Shown: positions 43,275-51,872 of the stretch, one piece after another
Layout: every line of letters starts with the position of its first letter
Position numbering within the stretch: position 1 is the stretch's first letter
Source of the DNA: Henriciella sp.
GTDB taxonomy: Bacteria; Pseudomonadota; Alphaproteobacteria; Caulobacterales; Hyphomonadaceae
Length of the DNA stretch: 64,000 nucleotides
Assembly (NCBI RefSeq): GCF_029936995.1
Contig: NZ_JAPYRE010000007.1
Coordinates: 124,001 to 188,000 of the forward strand
Reading direction: 5' to 3'
Made by a program: the position numbers and the translations under genes
The notes under the pieces: generated by a model
What the model saw: the letters and a program-made list of their open reading frames with translations, nothing else
What the model was told of the DNA's origin: nothing
Databases searched by the model: none

Positions 43275-43340
43275 TGTTGCGCAATAACAAGTATATTATG
43301 CTTTTAAATCACAAGTCAATCATGTTGCGCAATAACAAGT
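43275..43340. repeat. two 18-bp direct repeats with palindromic core in the Fic promoter
   Basis: TGTTGCGCAATAACAAGT occurs at 43275-43292 and 43323-43340, identical, 48 bases apart (start to start). Each has the palindrome TTGCGCAA at its centre. They lie 34-99 bases upstream of the Fic start on the reverse strand, around A+T-rich promoter-like sequence, so they are probable operator sites. Confidence 0.65.
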
Positions 43341-43519
43341 TTTTGGCGTCGCGCCATCGCACGTAAATCATGCAAGTGCGTTTGGAGCGCACAAAGAGAG
43401 CCTGCAGAGAAAGCTATGCAGACATCAAAAACCCATCGAAGACAGATTCATTGCACCAACCCCGAAAACCAAAGAAGTGACCAGGACAAGCAAGCGGCAA
43501 AAATCCCGAAGAGAAGAGT

Positions 43520-43762
43520 TTGTCAGCTATCTCATCAAAAGTAATCCGCCGGGATTACTACTACGCTTTCTGGGCGGGTGATCCGAAAAACCTCTGGGAG
43601 GACCACACGTACAATGGGCGCGCGACGCTGACCTTCTCCGGCCCTCTAATAAAGCCTCAGGATAGCCGATATGAAAAATGCCGAAGTGATCTTGAACATC
43701 TGATCCGAAATTGTCTCAAGCAGCTCCAAACGAGTTCTCCTCTGCCCAGACGGATGGTCTAA
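43520..43762 (+). CDS. small hypothetical protein or fragment
   Basis: 80 residues: KVIRRDYYYAFWAGDPKNLW and HTYNGRATLTFSGPLIKPQD. The composition looks protein-like, but no family is recognised. No strong ribosome site is seen, and the frame may be the remnant of a larger gene. It precedes the second Fic gene on the same strand. Confidence 0.35.
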   Translation: MSAISSKVIRRDYYYAFWAGDPKNLWEDHTYNGRATLTFSGPLIKPQDSRYEKCRSDLEHLIRNCLKQLQTSSPLPRRMV

Positions 43763-43790
43763 TGCTCAGGCAACCATCTCACACACTGGC

Positions 43791-43849
43791 ATATTTCACA
43801 AAAACTGAATATTTTTAGCTTTTTTCATATATCGTTGATATTTTTCACA
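43791..43849. promoter_or_regulatory. A+T-rich promoter region with repeated ATATTT-CACA motif
   Basis: ATATTTCACA at 43791-43800 and ATATTTTTCACA at 43838-43849, with another ATATTTTT in between, lie 57-115 bases upstream of the Fic gene at 43906. They are the only sharply A+T-rich patch nearby and may be operator half-sites of a Fic-linked regulator. Purely positional inference. Confidence 0.35.
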
Positions 43850-43905
43850 CTATACCTCAGGGGCTAATGGATTTCACGCCAGACTGACAAATTTCAGGAA
43901 GCCGG

Positions 43906-45450
43906 ATGTATATTCCGCAATTCTCAGAACCCGTTGAGGTTTTTCATGACCGGCACCTGCCAGAACCGGCACGGCCGGCCGGCTATGCGGCCCTGATAAA
44001 CGCCTTTGAACTCTCTGTTCCCCTGCCCTTGATGCTGAGCGCCATTGGAGAACGGCACCGTATCGTCGAGGCGAAGTCCTGGCGAATTTACGGCCCCCGC
44101 TACGCACCTGAGCCGACGCTCGAAGGACATCTCACCTTCGCGCTGAAGAACGAAGGACTCGATCTCGCGGTTCTTAAACGCATTTTCGAGAAAGCTGACC
44201 GGCAAGAGCTTGGGACGATGATATCGGCGAAACCGGGAAGTGCGTACATGCGCCGGATCTGGTTTCTCTTCGAGTGGTTGACCGGAGAATTGCTCGATCT
44301 CGAGGATGCGCGATCCGTGGGCGCCTATGCGAACATTGTCGATACCAATCAGCAATATGCAGCCGAGCCCAGGATGTCGACCCGGCAACGGGTTCGCAAC
44401 AACCTGCCGGGTGATCGCGATTTTTGCCCTCTGGTGAAACGAACACGCGCGATCGATGCGTTCATGTCCATGAAGCTGGACGAAAAGGCCAACGAGATAA
44501 CAGGAACTATCTCAAACAGTGTTCTGGCCCGTGCCGCAGCCTTTCTGCTCCTGAAGGATTCCAGATCGAGCTACGCCATTGAAGGCGAAGCCCCGTCGCA
44601 CGACCGGATCCAGCGATGGGGCAAGGCCATAGGCCAGGCTGGCCAGAACCCACTTGATCCCGAAGAACTGCTACGCCTGCAACGGATCGTTATGGGCGAG
44701 GCACGCTTTATCCAGCTGGGCTTTCGAAACGAAGGCGGATTTGTTGGCGACCATGAACCCCAGACAAGGATGCCGTTGCCAGTTCATATCAGCGCGCGTC
44801 ACCAGGATCTGGACAGTCTCATTCGCGGGTTGGTAAATTTCAATACACGCCATGCCGAGGGTATCGACCCCGTCCTGGTAGCGGCAGTCCTCGCGTTTGG
44901 CTTCGTCTATATCCACCCCTTCGCGGACGGAAACGGCCGTATCCACCGCTATCTTATCCATCATGTGCTCGCCGCCCGCGGGTTCAGTCCGCCGGGAATG
45001 GGGTTTCCCATTTCCAGCGTCATCTACGACCGGATTGATGACTATAGACGTGTACTGGAGAGCTATTCGGAGCGGCTTCTACCGGTCATCAAATGGCGTC
45101 CGACCGAGAAACAGAATGTCGAAGTCCTGAACGATACGACAGATTTCTATCGCTATTTCGACGCAACGCCGCATGTCGAATTCCTGTTCGAGTGTGTCGA
45201 GCGCACCATTAAGCAGGATCTTCCTGAAGAAGTTGCTTTCCTTGAGCGCTACGACCGCTTCAAAGCAGGCGTCCAGGCCGAAATCGAGATGCCGGATTCG
45301 ACGGTCGATCTTCTTTTCAACTTCCTGCGCCAGAATGGCGGCCAGCTCTCGAAGCGCGCGAGAGAGGGGGAGTTTTCAGCACTCCGGCCACAGGAATGTA
45401 AGCATGTGGAAATGCTCTATGAAGAGGCGTTTTCGGCGGGTCAAAAGTAA
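43906..45450 (+). CDS. Fic-domain protein with class II inhibitory motif
   Basis: 514 residues. Fic motif FVYIHPFADGNGRIHRYLIH at about 334-353 with catalytic His and the anion-binding DGNGR. The inhibitory motif SRSSYAIEGEAP at about 218-229 supplies the auto-inhibitory Glu. The C-terminal region has a coiled segment and a likely winged-helix (LFNFLRQNGGQLSKRARE). The N-terminal 200 residues are family-specific. Likely an AMP-transferase on a host or self protein. It is not homologous over its length to the neighbouring Fic gene. Confidence 0.9.
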   Translation: MYIPQFSEPVEVFHDRHLPEPARPAGYAALINAFELSVPLPLMLSAIGERHRIVEAKSWRIYGPRYAPEPTLEGHLTFALKNEGLDLAVLKRIFEKADRQELGTMISAKPGSAYMRRIWFLFEWLTGELLDLEDARSVGAYANIVDTNQQYAAEPRMSTRQRVRNNLPGDRDFCPLVKRTRAIDAFMSMKLDEKANEITGTISNSVLARAAAFLLLKDSRSSYAIEGEAPSHDRIQRWGKAIGQAGQNPLDPEELLRLQRIVMGEARFIQLGFRNEGGFVGDHEPQTRMPLPVHISARHQDLDSLIRGLVNFNTRHAEGIDPVLVAAVLAFGFVYIHPFADGNGRIHRYLIHHVLAARGFSPPGMGFPISSVIYDRIDDYRRVLESYSERLLPVIKWRPTEKQNVEVLNDTTDFYRYFDATPHVEFLFECVERTIKQDLPEEVAFLERYDRFKAGVQAEIEMPDSTVDLLFNFLRQNGGQLSKRAREGEFSALRPQECKHVEMLYEEAFSAGQK

Positions 45451-45812
45451 TCAGTCTCAGATGCGTCTGCCATTCAACTGGAGCCCCAACAACCAGGGCG
45501 AAAGCGGACACTCTCAAAGCATCACTGGATTTCTTTACCCCACATTGCAGTAATTTGGAATCCTCTGCGAAAGTTCACTGCAATGCCTTTACCACAAGGC
45601 TAATTCTTACCGATCAGGAAGAATCACAGCGCTTCCAAGATAATTCGTCCATTCTCTTCCCGTTCGGTAAGAGAACCCTAAACGAGCCATACGACCCTTG
45701 GTGCATGATCGAAGTATGTAAAACCTTGGACGTCCTGTTTTCGGCGCGAACTGTCAATACGCAGAGAACCGTTCACGTTATCGGTCTTACATCGCGAAGC
45801 TAGAACGCGGGC
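45451..45812. other. gap between Fic gene and HxlR gene
   Basis: About 360 bases. A short plus frame (45555-45803) lacks family resemblance and a ribosome site. No RNA gene, repeat or terminator stands out. It separates the mobile region with Fic genes from the stress cluster and may hold the right boundary of the inserted element. Confidence 0.5.
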
Positions 45813-46121
45813 TCAGTCGTAGACCTCGGCCCAGACTTCCATGGCATCGAACACCGGTTTGAGCGCGATACCTTTCGGCGTCAGACTGTAATCGACGCGC
45901 GGAGGAATCTCACCATAGTCCTTACGCACGAGCAGGCCCTCGGCTTCCATGTCCCGGAGCGTCTTTGCCAGCGTCCTGTGTGTAATCTTGCCCAGCTTGC
46001 GCTGAAGCTGATTGAACCGGTGCGTATCCTGCAACAGCCAGTAGATGATCATTGGCCGCCATTTCCCGGTCATAAAATCGAGCGTGACTTCGGCAGGACA
46101 ATGCTCTGGACCGTCGGCCAT
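45813..46121 (-). CDS. HxlR-type transcriptional regulator
   Basis: 102 residues: CPAEVTLDFMTGKWRPMIIY, the HxlR start (Cys followed by GGKW-like turn), then RFNQLQRKLGKITHRTLAKT, LRDMEAEGLLVRKDYGEIPP and VDYSLTPKGIALKPVF, a MarR/HxlR winged helix. The N-terminal Cys of this family often senses reactive electrophiles or quinones. It is divergent from the pirin gene (146 bases), whose cluster it probably controls. Confidence 0.88.
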   Translation of the reverse strand: MADGPEHCPAEVTLDFMTGKWRPMIIYWLLQDTHRFNQLQRKLGKITHRTLAKTLRDMEAEGLLVRKDYGEIPPRVDYSLTPKGIALKPVFDAMEVWAEVYD

Positions 46122-46267
46122 TCCAGTTCTCCTTCAGGCAGGACGTCCGCCATGAACGTATGGTATCCTCGCGGATCGTACTTGCGGAATATGCCATATA
46201 GGCGCCACCTGTCAGCCAACGCAACCAACCGGCTGAACAATCAGGCGGCGTAATCAAGGAGCAGACC

Positions 46268-47131
46268 ATGACAAAAGAACTTGTCGATATCATTCGGGCA
46301 GATCAAAGCCACTGGGTCGGCGATGGTTTCCGCGTTCGATCGCTCTTCAATTACGATGGCGATACGGACGCTATCAGTCCATTTCTCCTCTTTGACTATG
46401 GCGATCCAAACTATTTCGCTCCGAATGAAGGCTCGCCCCGCGGTGTCGGACAGCATCCCCACCGTGGATTCGAGACGGTCACAATTGTTTATGACGGAGA
46501 AGTCAGCCACCGCGATTCTCATGGTGGTGGCGGAACGATCGGGCCGGGCGATGTCCAGTGGATGACAGCCGGGCGTGGCATCATCCATGAAGAATATCAT
46601 TCGAAAGCCTATTCCGGGTCCGGCGGACCCTTCCGGATGCTCCAACTCTGGGTGAACCTGCCCGCAAAGCACAAGATGGACCCGCCAAACTATCAGGCAA
46701 TCCTGAATGCGGATATTCCCGTCATCGAATTTGAAGGTGGCAGGGCACGCATCATCGCCGGCGAATTCCAGAATACGGCTGGTGCGGCCTCGACATACAC
46801 ACCGATAAACATCTGGGACGTTCGTGCCAGCAAGGGAAGTGACATATCGCTGGACCTGCCTGAGGGGCACAACTCGATGATTACCGTGCTTTCGGGGCAG
46901 GTCGAAATTGACGGCCAGCGCATCGAGCCCGCCGAAATTGCCCGTCTCTCTGTTGCCGGGACGGGAGTGACAGTTTCTGCGCGTTCCGACGCCATGCTTC
47001 TCGTCCTGACGGGAGAGCCGATAGATGAACCGGTCGTCGGACATGGCCCGTTCGTGATGAACTCGGTGGACGAAATTCAACAGGCCTTTGAGGACTTCCG
47101 TTCAGGCCGGTTCGGAATGATTACCGCTTGA
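46268..47131 (+). CDS. pirin family protein
   Basis: 287 residues of two cupin domains. The metal site in the first is GVGQHPHRGFETVTIVYDGE plus VSHRDSHG and RGIIHEE. Pirins bind iron and include quercetin dioxygenases and redox-sensing regulators. AGGAGC precedes the ATG. It heads a cluster of at least nine genes on the plus strand. Confidence 0.88.
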   Translation: MTKELVDIIRADQSHWVGDGFRVRSLFNYDGDTDAISPFLLFDYGDPNYFAPNEGSPRGVGQHPHRGFETVTIVYDGEVSHRDSHGGGGTIGPGDVQWMTAGRGIIHEEYHSKAYSGSGGPFRMLQLWVNLPAKHKMDPPNYQAILNADIPVIEFEGGRARIIAGEFQNTAGAASTYTPINIWDVRASKGSDISLDLPEGHNSMITVLSGQVEIDGQRIEPAEIARLSVAGTGVTVSARSDAMLLVLTGEPIDEPVVGHGPFVMNSVDEIQQAFEDFRSGRFGMITA

Positions 47132-47200
47132 AGTCATGCCTACCCTGAGCGACGCTCCGGGTGGGTAATCTCTGGCGGCTGCAAACATGTGGAGCACATT

Positions 47201-48073
47201 ATGACGATAGAGCTTGTCATAGATAAACGTAGCCGGGACCTGGGGGGCGGATTCGAAGTCGGCCGCGTTCTGCCCTTTGCGAAACGCAGGATGGTTGGCC
47301 CTTTCATCTTTTTCGACCAGATGGGGCCACTTTTCCTGAAGGCGGGCGTGCCACGTGAGCTTGACGTGCGCCCGCATCCCCACATCGGTCTGTCAACTGT
47401 GACCTATCTCTACGAAGGGGCAATGACTCACAGGGACAGTATGGGTGTGCATCAGGAAATTCGCCCTGGAGAAGTCAACTGGATGGTCGCCGGACGGGGG
47501 GTCACGCATAGCGAACGTTTCGAGTATGCGCGTAAACATGGCGCCGACATGTTTGGGATACAGGCCTGGGTCGCCCTGCCGGAAGACAAGGAGGAGGTCG
47601 AGCCGGCCTTTTACCACCATTCCGGGGAGGATCTGCCCATCTTCTCGGAAGACGGTGTAGAGGGCCGTCTGATTGCCGGGTCGCTCGAAGGCGTGACGGC
47701 TGGTGTCCAGACACATTCTCCCATGTTCTACGCGCATTGGACCATGGCTGCCGGGGGGCGTCGAAGTCTGCCGGCTGAGCATAAAGAACGGGCTATATAT
47801 GTCTCTTCAGGGGCAGTAGAGATTGACGGCGAAACACTTGCAGCCGGCGCCATGGCGGTTCTGGCTGCTGGAAACCCGGTGACCATTTCGGCTCGTGAGC
47901 CCTCTGTTGTCATGGTGCTCGGCGGCGAGCCGATCGGGGAACGTCACCTGTTCTGGAATTTCGTCTCGTCTTCAAAGGAGCGGCTGGAGCAGGCCAAGGA
48001 AGACTGGCGACAGCAGCGGATGAAGCTTCCTGATGGCGACGATCAGGAGTTTGCCCCGCTTCCAGATGGCTAA
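47201..48073 (+). CDS. pirin family protein (second copy)
   Basis: About 290 residues from the ATG at 47201, which follows GGAG at good spacing; the longer frame adds four codons. The first cupin has the metal ligands DVRPHPHIGLSTVTYLYEGA, THRDSMG and RGVTHSERF. It is only moderately similar to its neighbour (different lengths between motifs), so these are paralogues with probably different substrates. A shared role in quinone or electrophile detoxification is inferred. Confidence 0.88.
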   Translation: MTIELVIDKRSRDLGGGFEVGRVLPFAKRRMVGPFIFFDQMGPLFLKAGVPRELDVRPHPHIGLSTVTYLYEGAMTHRDSMGVHQEIRPGEVNWMVAGRGVTHSERFEYARKHGADMFGIQAWVALPEDKEEVEPAFYHHSGEDLPIFSEDGVEGRLIAGSLEGVTAGVQTHSPMFYAHWTMAAGGRRSLPAEHKERAIYVSSGAVEIDGETLAAGAMAVLAAGNPVTISAREPSVVMVLGGEPIGERHLFWNFVSSSKERLEQAKEDWRQQRMKLPDGDDQEFAPLPDG

Positions 48074-48085
48074 AGGAGCCTGAAC

Positions 48086-48409
48086 ATGTCAAAAATTACG
48101 GTCAGCCTTGAAGAACAAGGTGCCCAGCACGGACGGTATGTTGCGCGCATTGACGGTATCGATGCCGAAGCGGAGCTCACCTTCACCCATCGCGGTGACA
48201 ATCTGATAAGTGCCGATCATACTGAGGCCCCGGAAGCCTTGAAGGGGACGGGCGCGGCCGCCGCGCTCGTCGACTTCATGATTGCCGATGCCAGGGAGAA
48301 TGGCTTCAAGATCATTCCTCTCTGTCCCTATGTTCGCGCGCGCTACGAAAAGCATAGTGAATGGCGCGATGTGATGACGGTCGAGCCGGGCGCAAAGCCC
48401 AGGATATAG
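48086..48409 (+). CDS. YjdJ-type GNAT-like acyltransferase
   Basis: 107 residues with the Yjdj/GNAT_acetyltr_2-like pattern ISADHTEAPEALKGTGAAAA LVDF and KIIPLCPYVRARYEKH (the conserved KI-PLCPF-like motif). These small proteins bind acetyl-CoA; the substrate is unknown. It is 12 bases after the second pirin gene and six codons before the next, so it is part of the same transcript. Confidence 0.8.
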   Translation: MSKITVSLEEQGAQHGRYVARIDGIDAEAELTFTHRGDNLISADHTEAPEALKGTGAAAALVDFMIADARENGFKIIPLCPYVRARYEKHSEWRDVMTVEPGAKPRI

Positions 48410-48418
48410 GAGGTGACC

Positions 48419-49063
48419 ATGCCAAAAACTGAACCGGAGCCGATCCGCGCGCCGAAAACGGATCATCTGCTTGCGCCTGAGAACTGTGCACTGGTCCTGA
48501 TCGATTATCAGCCGGAACAGTATCGCACGGTCATGTCATCCTCTCATGAGGAAATCGATCTGAACGTCATAGCCCTCTGCAAGCTTGCTACAGCCTATGA
48601 TGTTCCGCTCATCGTCTCGACAGTCGGCGTCGACATGGGGGTCAATGAGGGGACCGCCAAACAGATCATGGCGGAACTCGAGGGCGTTCAGGAGATCGAC
48701 CGCACGGGTGTGAATGCCTGGGAGGACAAGGATTTCCGCGAAGCCGTTGAGGCGACCGGCCGCAAGAAAATCGTGATGGCGGGATTGTGGACAGAAGTAT
48801 GTCTCACCTTTCCAACGCTCGACATGCTTGCTGAAGGTTATGAGGTTTATCCTGTGGCCGACGCGGTTGGCGGAATTTCTGCTGTTTCCCACGACCGGGC
48901 ATTCGATCGGATGATCCAGGCTGGCGCGCAACCGGTGACAGCGATTTCCTTTGGATCAGAACTCATGCGCAACTGGGCCAGACCCGCATCGGACCAGTTC
49001 AGAAGCGTCCTGCAATGGTATTTTCCGAAGCGCTTCGAACTGATGAAGGACGGCAAAATATAG
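48419..49063 (+). CDS. isochorismatase-fold hydrolase
   Basis: 214 residues from the ATG at 48419, behind a perfect AGGAGG (48408-48413). Family marks: LVLIDYQPEQYRTVM with the catalytic Asp, the middle Lys region RKKIVMAGLWTEVCLTFPTL with the nucleophilic Cys, and VYPVADAVGGISAVSHDRAF. It is a Cys-Asp-Lys amidohydrolase or hydrolase, close to YcaC-like proteins of unknown substrate. It belongs to the stress cluster. Confidence 0.87.
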   Translation: MPKTEPEPIRAPKTDHLLAPENCALVLIDYQPEQYRTVMSSSHEEIDLNVIALCKLATAYDVPLIVSTVGVDMGVNEGTAKQIMAELEGVQEIDRTGVNAWEDKDFREAVEATGRKKIVMAGLWTEVCLTFPTLDMLAEGYEVYPVADAVGGISAVSHDRAFDRMIQAGAQPVTAISFGSELMRNWARPASDQFRSVLQWYFPKRFELMKDGKI

Positions 49064-49103
49064 AGCAGCCGCATTCACGCGTTTGCACGAGGGGGAACGC
49101 CAT

Positions 49104-50306
49104 ATGTCGCACGAAGGCGCAAAATCACTCTGGACGAAGCCAAAGCATCACTTCGAGGCAGGTGAACGTAGCGACCATGTGCACTGGGTCGAGCTGTTCT
49201 ACGATCTGATCCACGTCGCCACGATCTTCATTCTTGGAAACTATCTTTCCCATCACCTTGATATTCAGGGTGTGCTCACATTTGCTGGTGTCTTCATAGC
49301 GCTGTGGTTCGCATGGGCCGATCTGAGCGCCTATAATTCCCTCTACATCAGTACCGATGCGTGGCATCGCGTCGTAATGGCTGTCCTCATTTGTACAGTC
49401 ATGATCATGGGCGCGGCGATCCCCGCCATTACGGGCAATGGCTGGCCTTATTTTGCGTTGGCCTTCGCAGTAAACCGTGCCTTGCTGGCTCTGCTTTATT
49501 ACCGTGTCCAGCATATTGGAGAAGACGCGTCGGCCCTGCCGCGGGAAATGGGAAGAAACTTCCTGGTGCTGGCGGCGGTGTTCACGCTTTCCGCCTTCCT
49601 GCCAAAGCCGGCTGCGTTCTGGGTCTTCGCGATCGGCGTGATTTCAATCCAGTTGCTATATGCTCTCCCTCTTGTCGGTCTGTTGAGATTTGAGCGTTTC
49701 GTGCCGCGACTTGGTCATCTCGCAGAACGTTTTGCGCTGCTCACACTGATCGTCCTTGGCGAGGGCTTTTTCAAACTCGTTGTCACCCTGTCGGAAAAGG
49801 GCGTCTACAAGGTAACGCCGGATATCCTGATCAATTTCATAATCGGCGGACTATCGATTTTTGCAGCCTGCTGGGTCTATTTCGAAACCGTCGGCAACAG
49901 CCACCCAAGGAATGAGCGAACCCCAACCCTGGTTATCTGGTGGCTGGCGCACCTTCTCCTTATGCTGTGCGGGGTCATGATCGGGGTCGCCGTCGCGGGC
50001 GAGGTGAAGATCGGCTTCATGGACCCGTTTCCGGTGGATTACGGGGCCGTCGGCTGTATCGGTCTGGCTGGTTATATAGGTGCCGTCTGGATCATTCAGT
50101 CTGTCACAGAGCCATCCGACATCCACCAGTACGCCACGCCACTGCTCCATGCTTTCGGTATCGCGCTCAGCATCGCCACATTCTTCATTGTGCCATACGT
50201 TCCCTCGATTGTCGGCAATATGCTTTGGGGGACAGCGCTGTTCAGTCAGATTCTGATCCCGCTGCTTCGCGCAAGACTGGCGCACAAACCCGTGCAAGCG
50301 CTGTAG
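49104..50306 (+). CDS. low-temperature-requirement A (LtrA) family membrane protein
   Basis: 400 residues from the ATG at 49104 (GAGGGGGAAC upstream). WVELFYDLIHVATIFILGNY is the family motif (VELFFDLVFVFAI type). Eleven to twelve hydrophobic segments follow, with the second motif FERFVPRLGHLAERFALLTL IVLGEG. The function is poorly known; LtrA was linked to growth at low temperature in Listeria. It sits within the stress cluster. Confidence 0.85.
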   Translation: MSHEGAKSLWTKPKHHFEAGERSDHVHWVELFYDLIHVATIFILGNYLSHHLDIQGVLTFAGVFIALWFAWADLSAYNSLYISTDAWHRVVMAVLICTVMIMGAAIPAITGNGWPYFALAFAVNRALLALLYYRVQHIGEDASALPREMGRNFLVLAAVFTLSAFLPKPAAFWVFAIGVISIQLLYALPLVGLLRFERFVPRLGHLAERFALLTLIVLGEGFFKLVVTLSEKGVYKVTPDILINFIIGGLSIFAACWVYFETVGNSHPRNERTPTLVIWWLAHLLLMLCGVMIGVAVAGEVKIGFMDPFPVDYGAVGCIGLAGYIGAVWIIQSVTEPSDIHQYATPLLHAFGIALSIATFFIVPYVPSIVGNMLWGTALFSQILIPLLRARLAHKPVQAL

Positions 50307-50322
50307 GCGCAGGGAGGCTGAC

Positions 50323-51285
50323 ATGAGCCTGCGAGCGAACGCCTACCGATTGCTGGAAAGTACCGAGCAGAGTGGGCCTCTGTCGCGCTATCTTGACATC
50401 GCACTGATCGTTCTGATTGCCCTGAATGTTGTCGTCGTCGCAATCGAGACCGTTCCCGGGATCTATGAAGCCAACAAGGTCGCTTTCATAATCTTCGACA
50501 CCTTCTCGGTTGGTGTCTTCACTGTTGAGTATGTCGGGCGTGTGTGGGTCAGTCGCGAAGACCTGCGCTACCAGGGCAGATGGGGACGGCTACGCTACAT
50601 GCTGACCCCGATGGCTGTTGTCGATTTTCTCGCGATCGCGCCCTTCTACCTGGCTCACTTTATCGGCGTAGATCTTCGCTTCCTGCGCGCCGTGCGGATG
50701 TTGCGAGTATTCAAACTGACGCGCTACTCCAGCGCGATGAACCTCCTTCTGATTGTCTTGAAGGAAGAGGCAAGCACGCTGCTTGCTGGGTTCTTCATCC
50801 TGTTCATCATGCTCATCCTGGCCGCCAGCGGTGCCTATATTGTCGAGCACAATGTGCAGCCGGAAGCTTTCGGATCGATACCGGAATCCATGTGGTGGGC
50901 ATTGGTGACCCTGACGACCGTTGGCTATGGTGATGTAACGCCAATTACCCCGCTGGGCCGTATGTTTGGCGGCCTTGTCACAGTTATCGGGATAGGCGTG
51001 GCGGCGCTTCCGGCCGGTATCATCGCCTCGGGCCTGGCAGATCATGTTCGCCGCCGGCGAGACGACATGAAATCCTTTTACCGGCGCGCATTCGCCGATG
51101 GCGAACTGGACGAGTATGAGAGACTGGAGATAGAACTTCAGAGAAAACGGCTTGGCGTGTCCCGGGAGGTTGCTGAACAGATCCGCGAGGAAATTGAACG
51201 TGAAGCTCCTCAGACACGGGCATGCACATGCCCGCGGTGCGGACATGAGTTCCTTCCAGAACAAGAGGCGTCGAGCACAATTTAA
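50323..51285 (+). CDS. voltage-gated potassium channel with C-terminal zinc-ribbon-like tail
   Basis: 320 residues. Six membrane helices: S1-S3, an S4 sensor with regular Arg (LRFLRAVRMLRVFKLTRYSS at about 122-141), then S5, pore and S6. The selectivity filter is TLTTVGYGDVTP at about 195-206. The C-terminus ends in a coiled stretch and CTCPRCGHEF, a knuckle that may bind zinc, unusual for Kv-type channels. It should conduct K+ in response to membrane voltage. Sixteen bases separate it from ltrA. Confidence 0.9.
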   Translation: MSLRANAYRLLESTEQSGPLSRYLDIALIVLIALNVVVVAIETVPGIYEANKVAFIIFDTFSVGVFTVEYVGRVWVSREDLRYQGRWGRLRYMLTPMAVVDFLAIAPFYLAHFIGVDLRFLRAVRMLRVFKLTRYSSAMNLLLIVLKEEASTLLAGFFILFIMLILAASGAYIVEHNVQPEAFGSIPESMWWALVTLTTVGYGDVTPITPLGRMFGGLVTVIGIGVAALPAGIIASGLADHVRRRRDDMKSFYRRAFADGELDEYERLEIELQRKRLGVSREVAEQIREEIEREAPQTRACTCPRCGHEFLPEQEASSTI

Positions 51286-51296
51286 AGGAAAGCCAG

Positions 51297-51854
51297 ATGA
51301 TCCGGATAATGGGACTCTCAGGGAGCCTCAGGGAAGGTTCTCTCAACAGTGCTCTACTGCGGTCCGCGCAGGAGTTGATGCCTGCCGAAGCTGTTCTGGA
51401 AAAAGGCTCCATATCGGGCATCCCGCTGTATAATGGGGATGACGAGGCAACGGACGGGATACCGCCAGCCGTTCAGGACCTGAAGCAAAAGATAAGCGCT
51501 GCGGATGGACTCATACTTTTCACACCGGAGTACAACAATTCCATCCCCGGTGTCTTCAAGAATGCAATCGACTGGGCGAGCCGGCCATCAGCAGATATCC
51601 TAGGCGTATTCGGCGGCAAACCGGTTGCTCTTGCGGGAGCGTCCCCGGGTGGGTTTGGAACAATGCTTGCGCAGGATGCCTGGCTGAGCGTTCTGCGGAC
51701 GCTGGGCACCCGGCCCTGGTTCGAAGGTCGATTGATGGTTTCGCGGGCTGCCGATGTCTTCGGCGAGACCGGCGAACTAACAGATGAAAAAACACTGGAG
51801 CGCCTGCGGCGATTTCTTCTGGGCTTCACCAGGTTTGTACAATCGCAACGCTGA
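51297..51854 (+). CDS. NAD(P)H-dependent FMN/quinone reductase
   Basis: 185 residues of flavodoxin-like fold: FMN-phosphate loop GLSGSLREGSLNSALL and the second FMN segment FTPEYNNSIPGVFKNAIDWA S. This is the ChrR/azoreductase-like NADPH-dependent FMN reductase group, reducing quinones, chromate or FMN by two electrons. It follows the K+ channel closely and fits the redox theme of the cluster. AAGGAAAG is the ribosome site. Confidence 0.9.
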   Translation: MIRIMGLSGSLREGSLNSALLRSAQELMPAEAVLEKGSISGIPLYNGDDEATDGIPPAVQDLKQKISAADGLILFTPEYNNSIPGVFKNAIDWASRPSADILGVFGGKPVALAGASPGGFGTMLAQDAWLSVLRTLGTRPWFEGRLMVSRAADVFGETGELTDEKTLERLRRFLLGFTRFVQSQR

Positions 51855-51872
51855 CGGAAAAGGAAAGCTGAA

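Noticed and set aside
45555-45803. 82-codon plus-strand frame before HxlR
   Set aside because: No ribosome site or recognised motif; composition looks non-coding.
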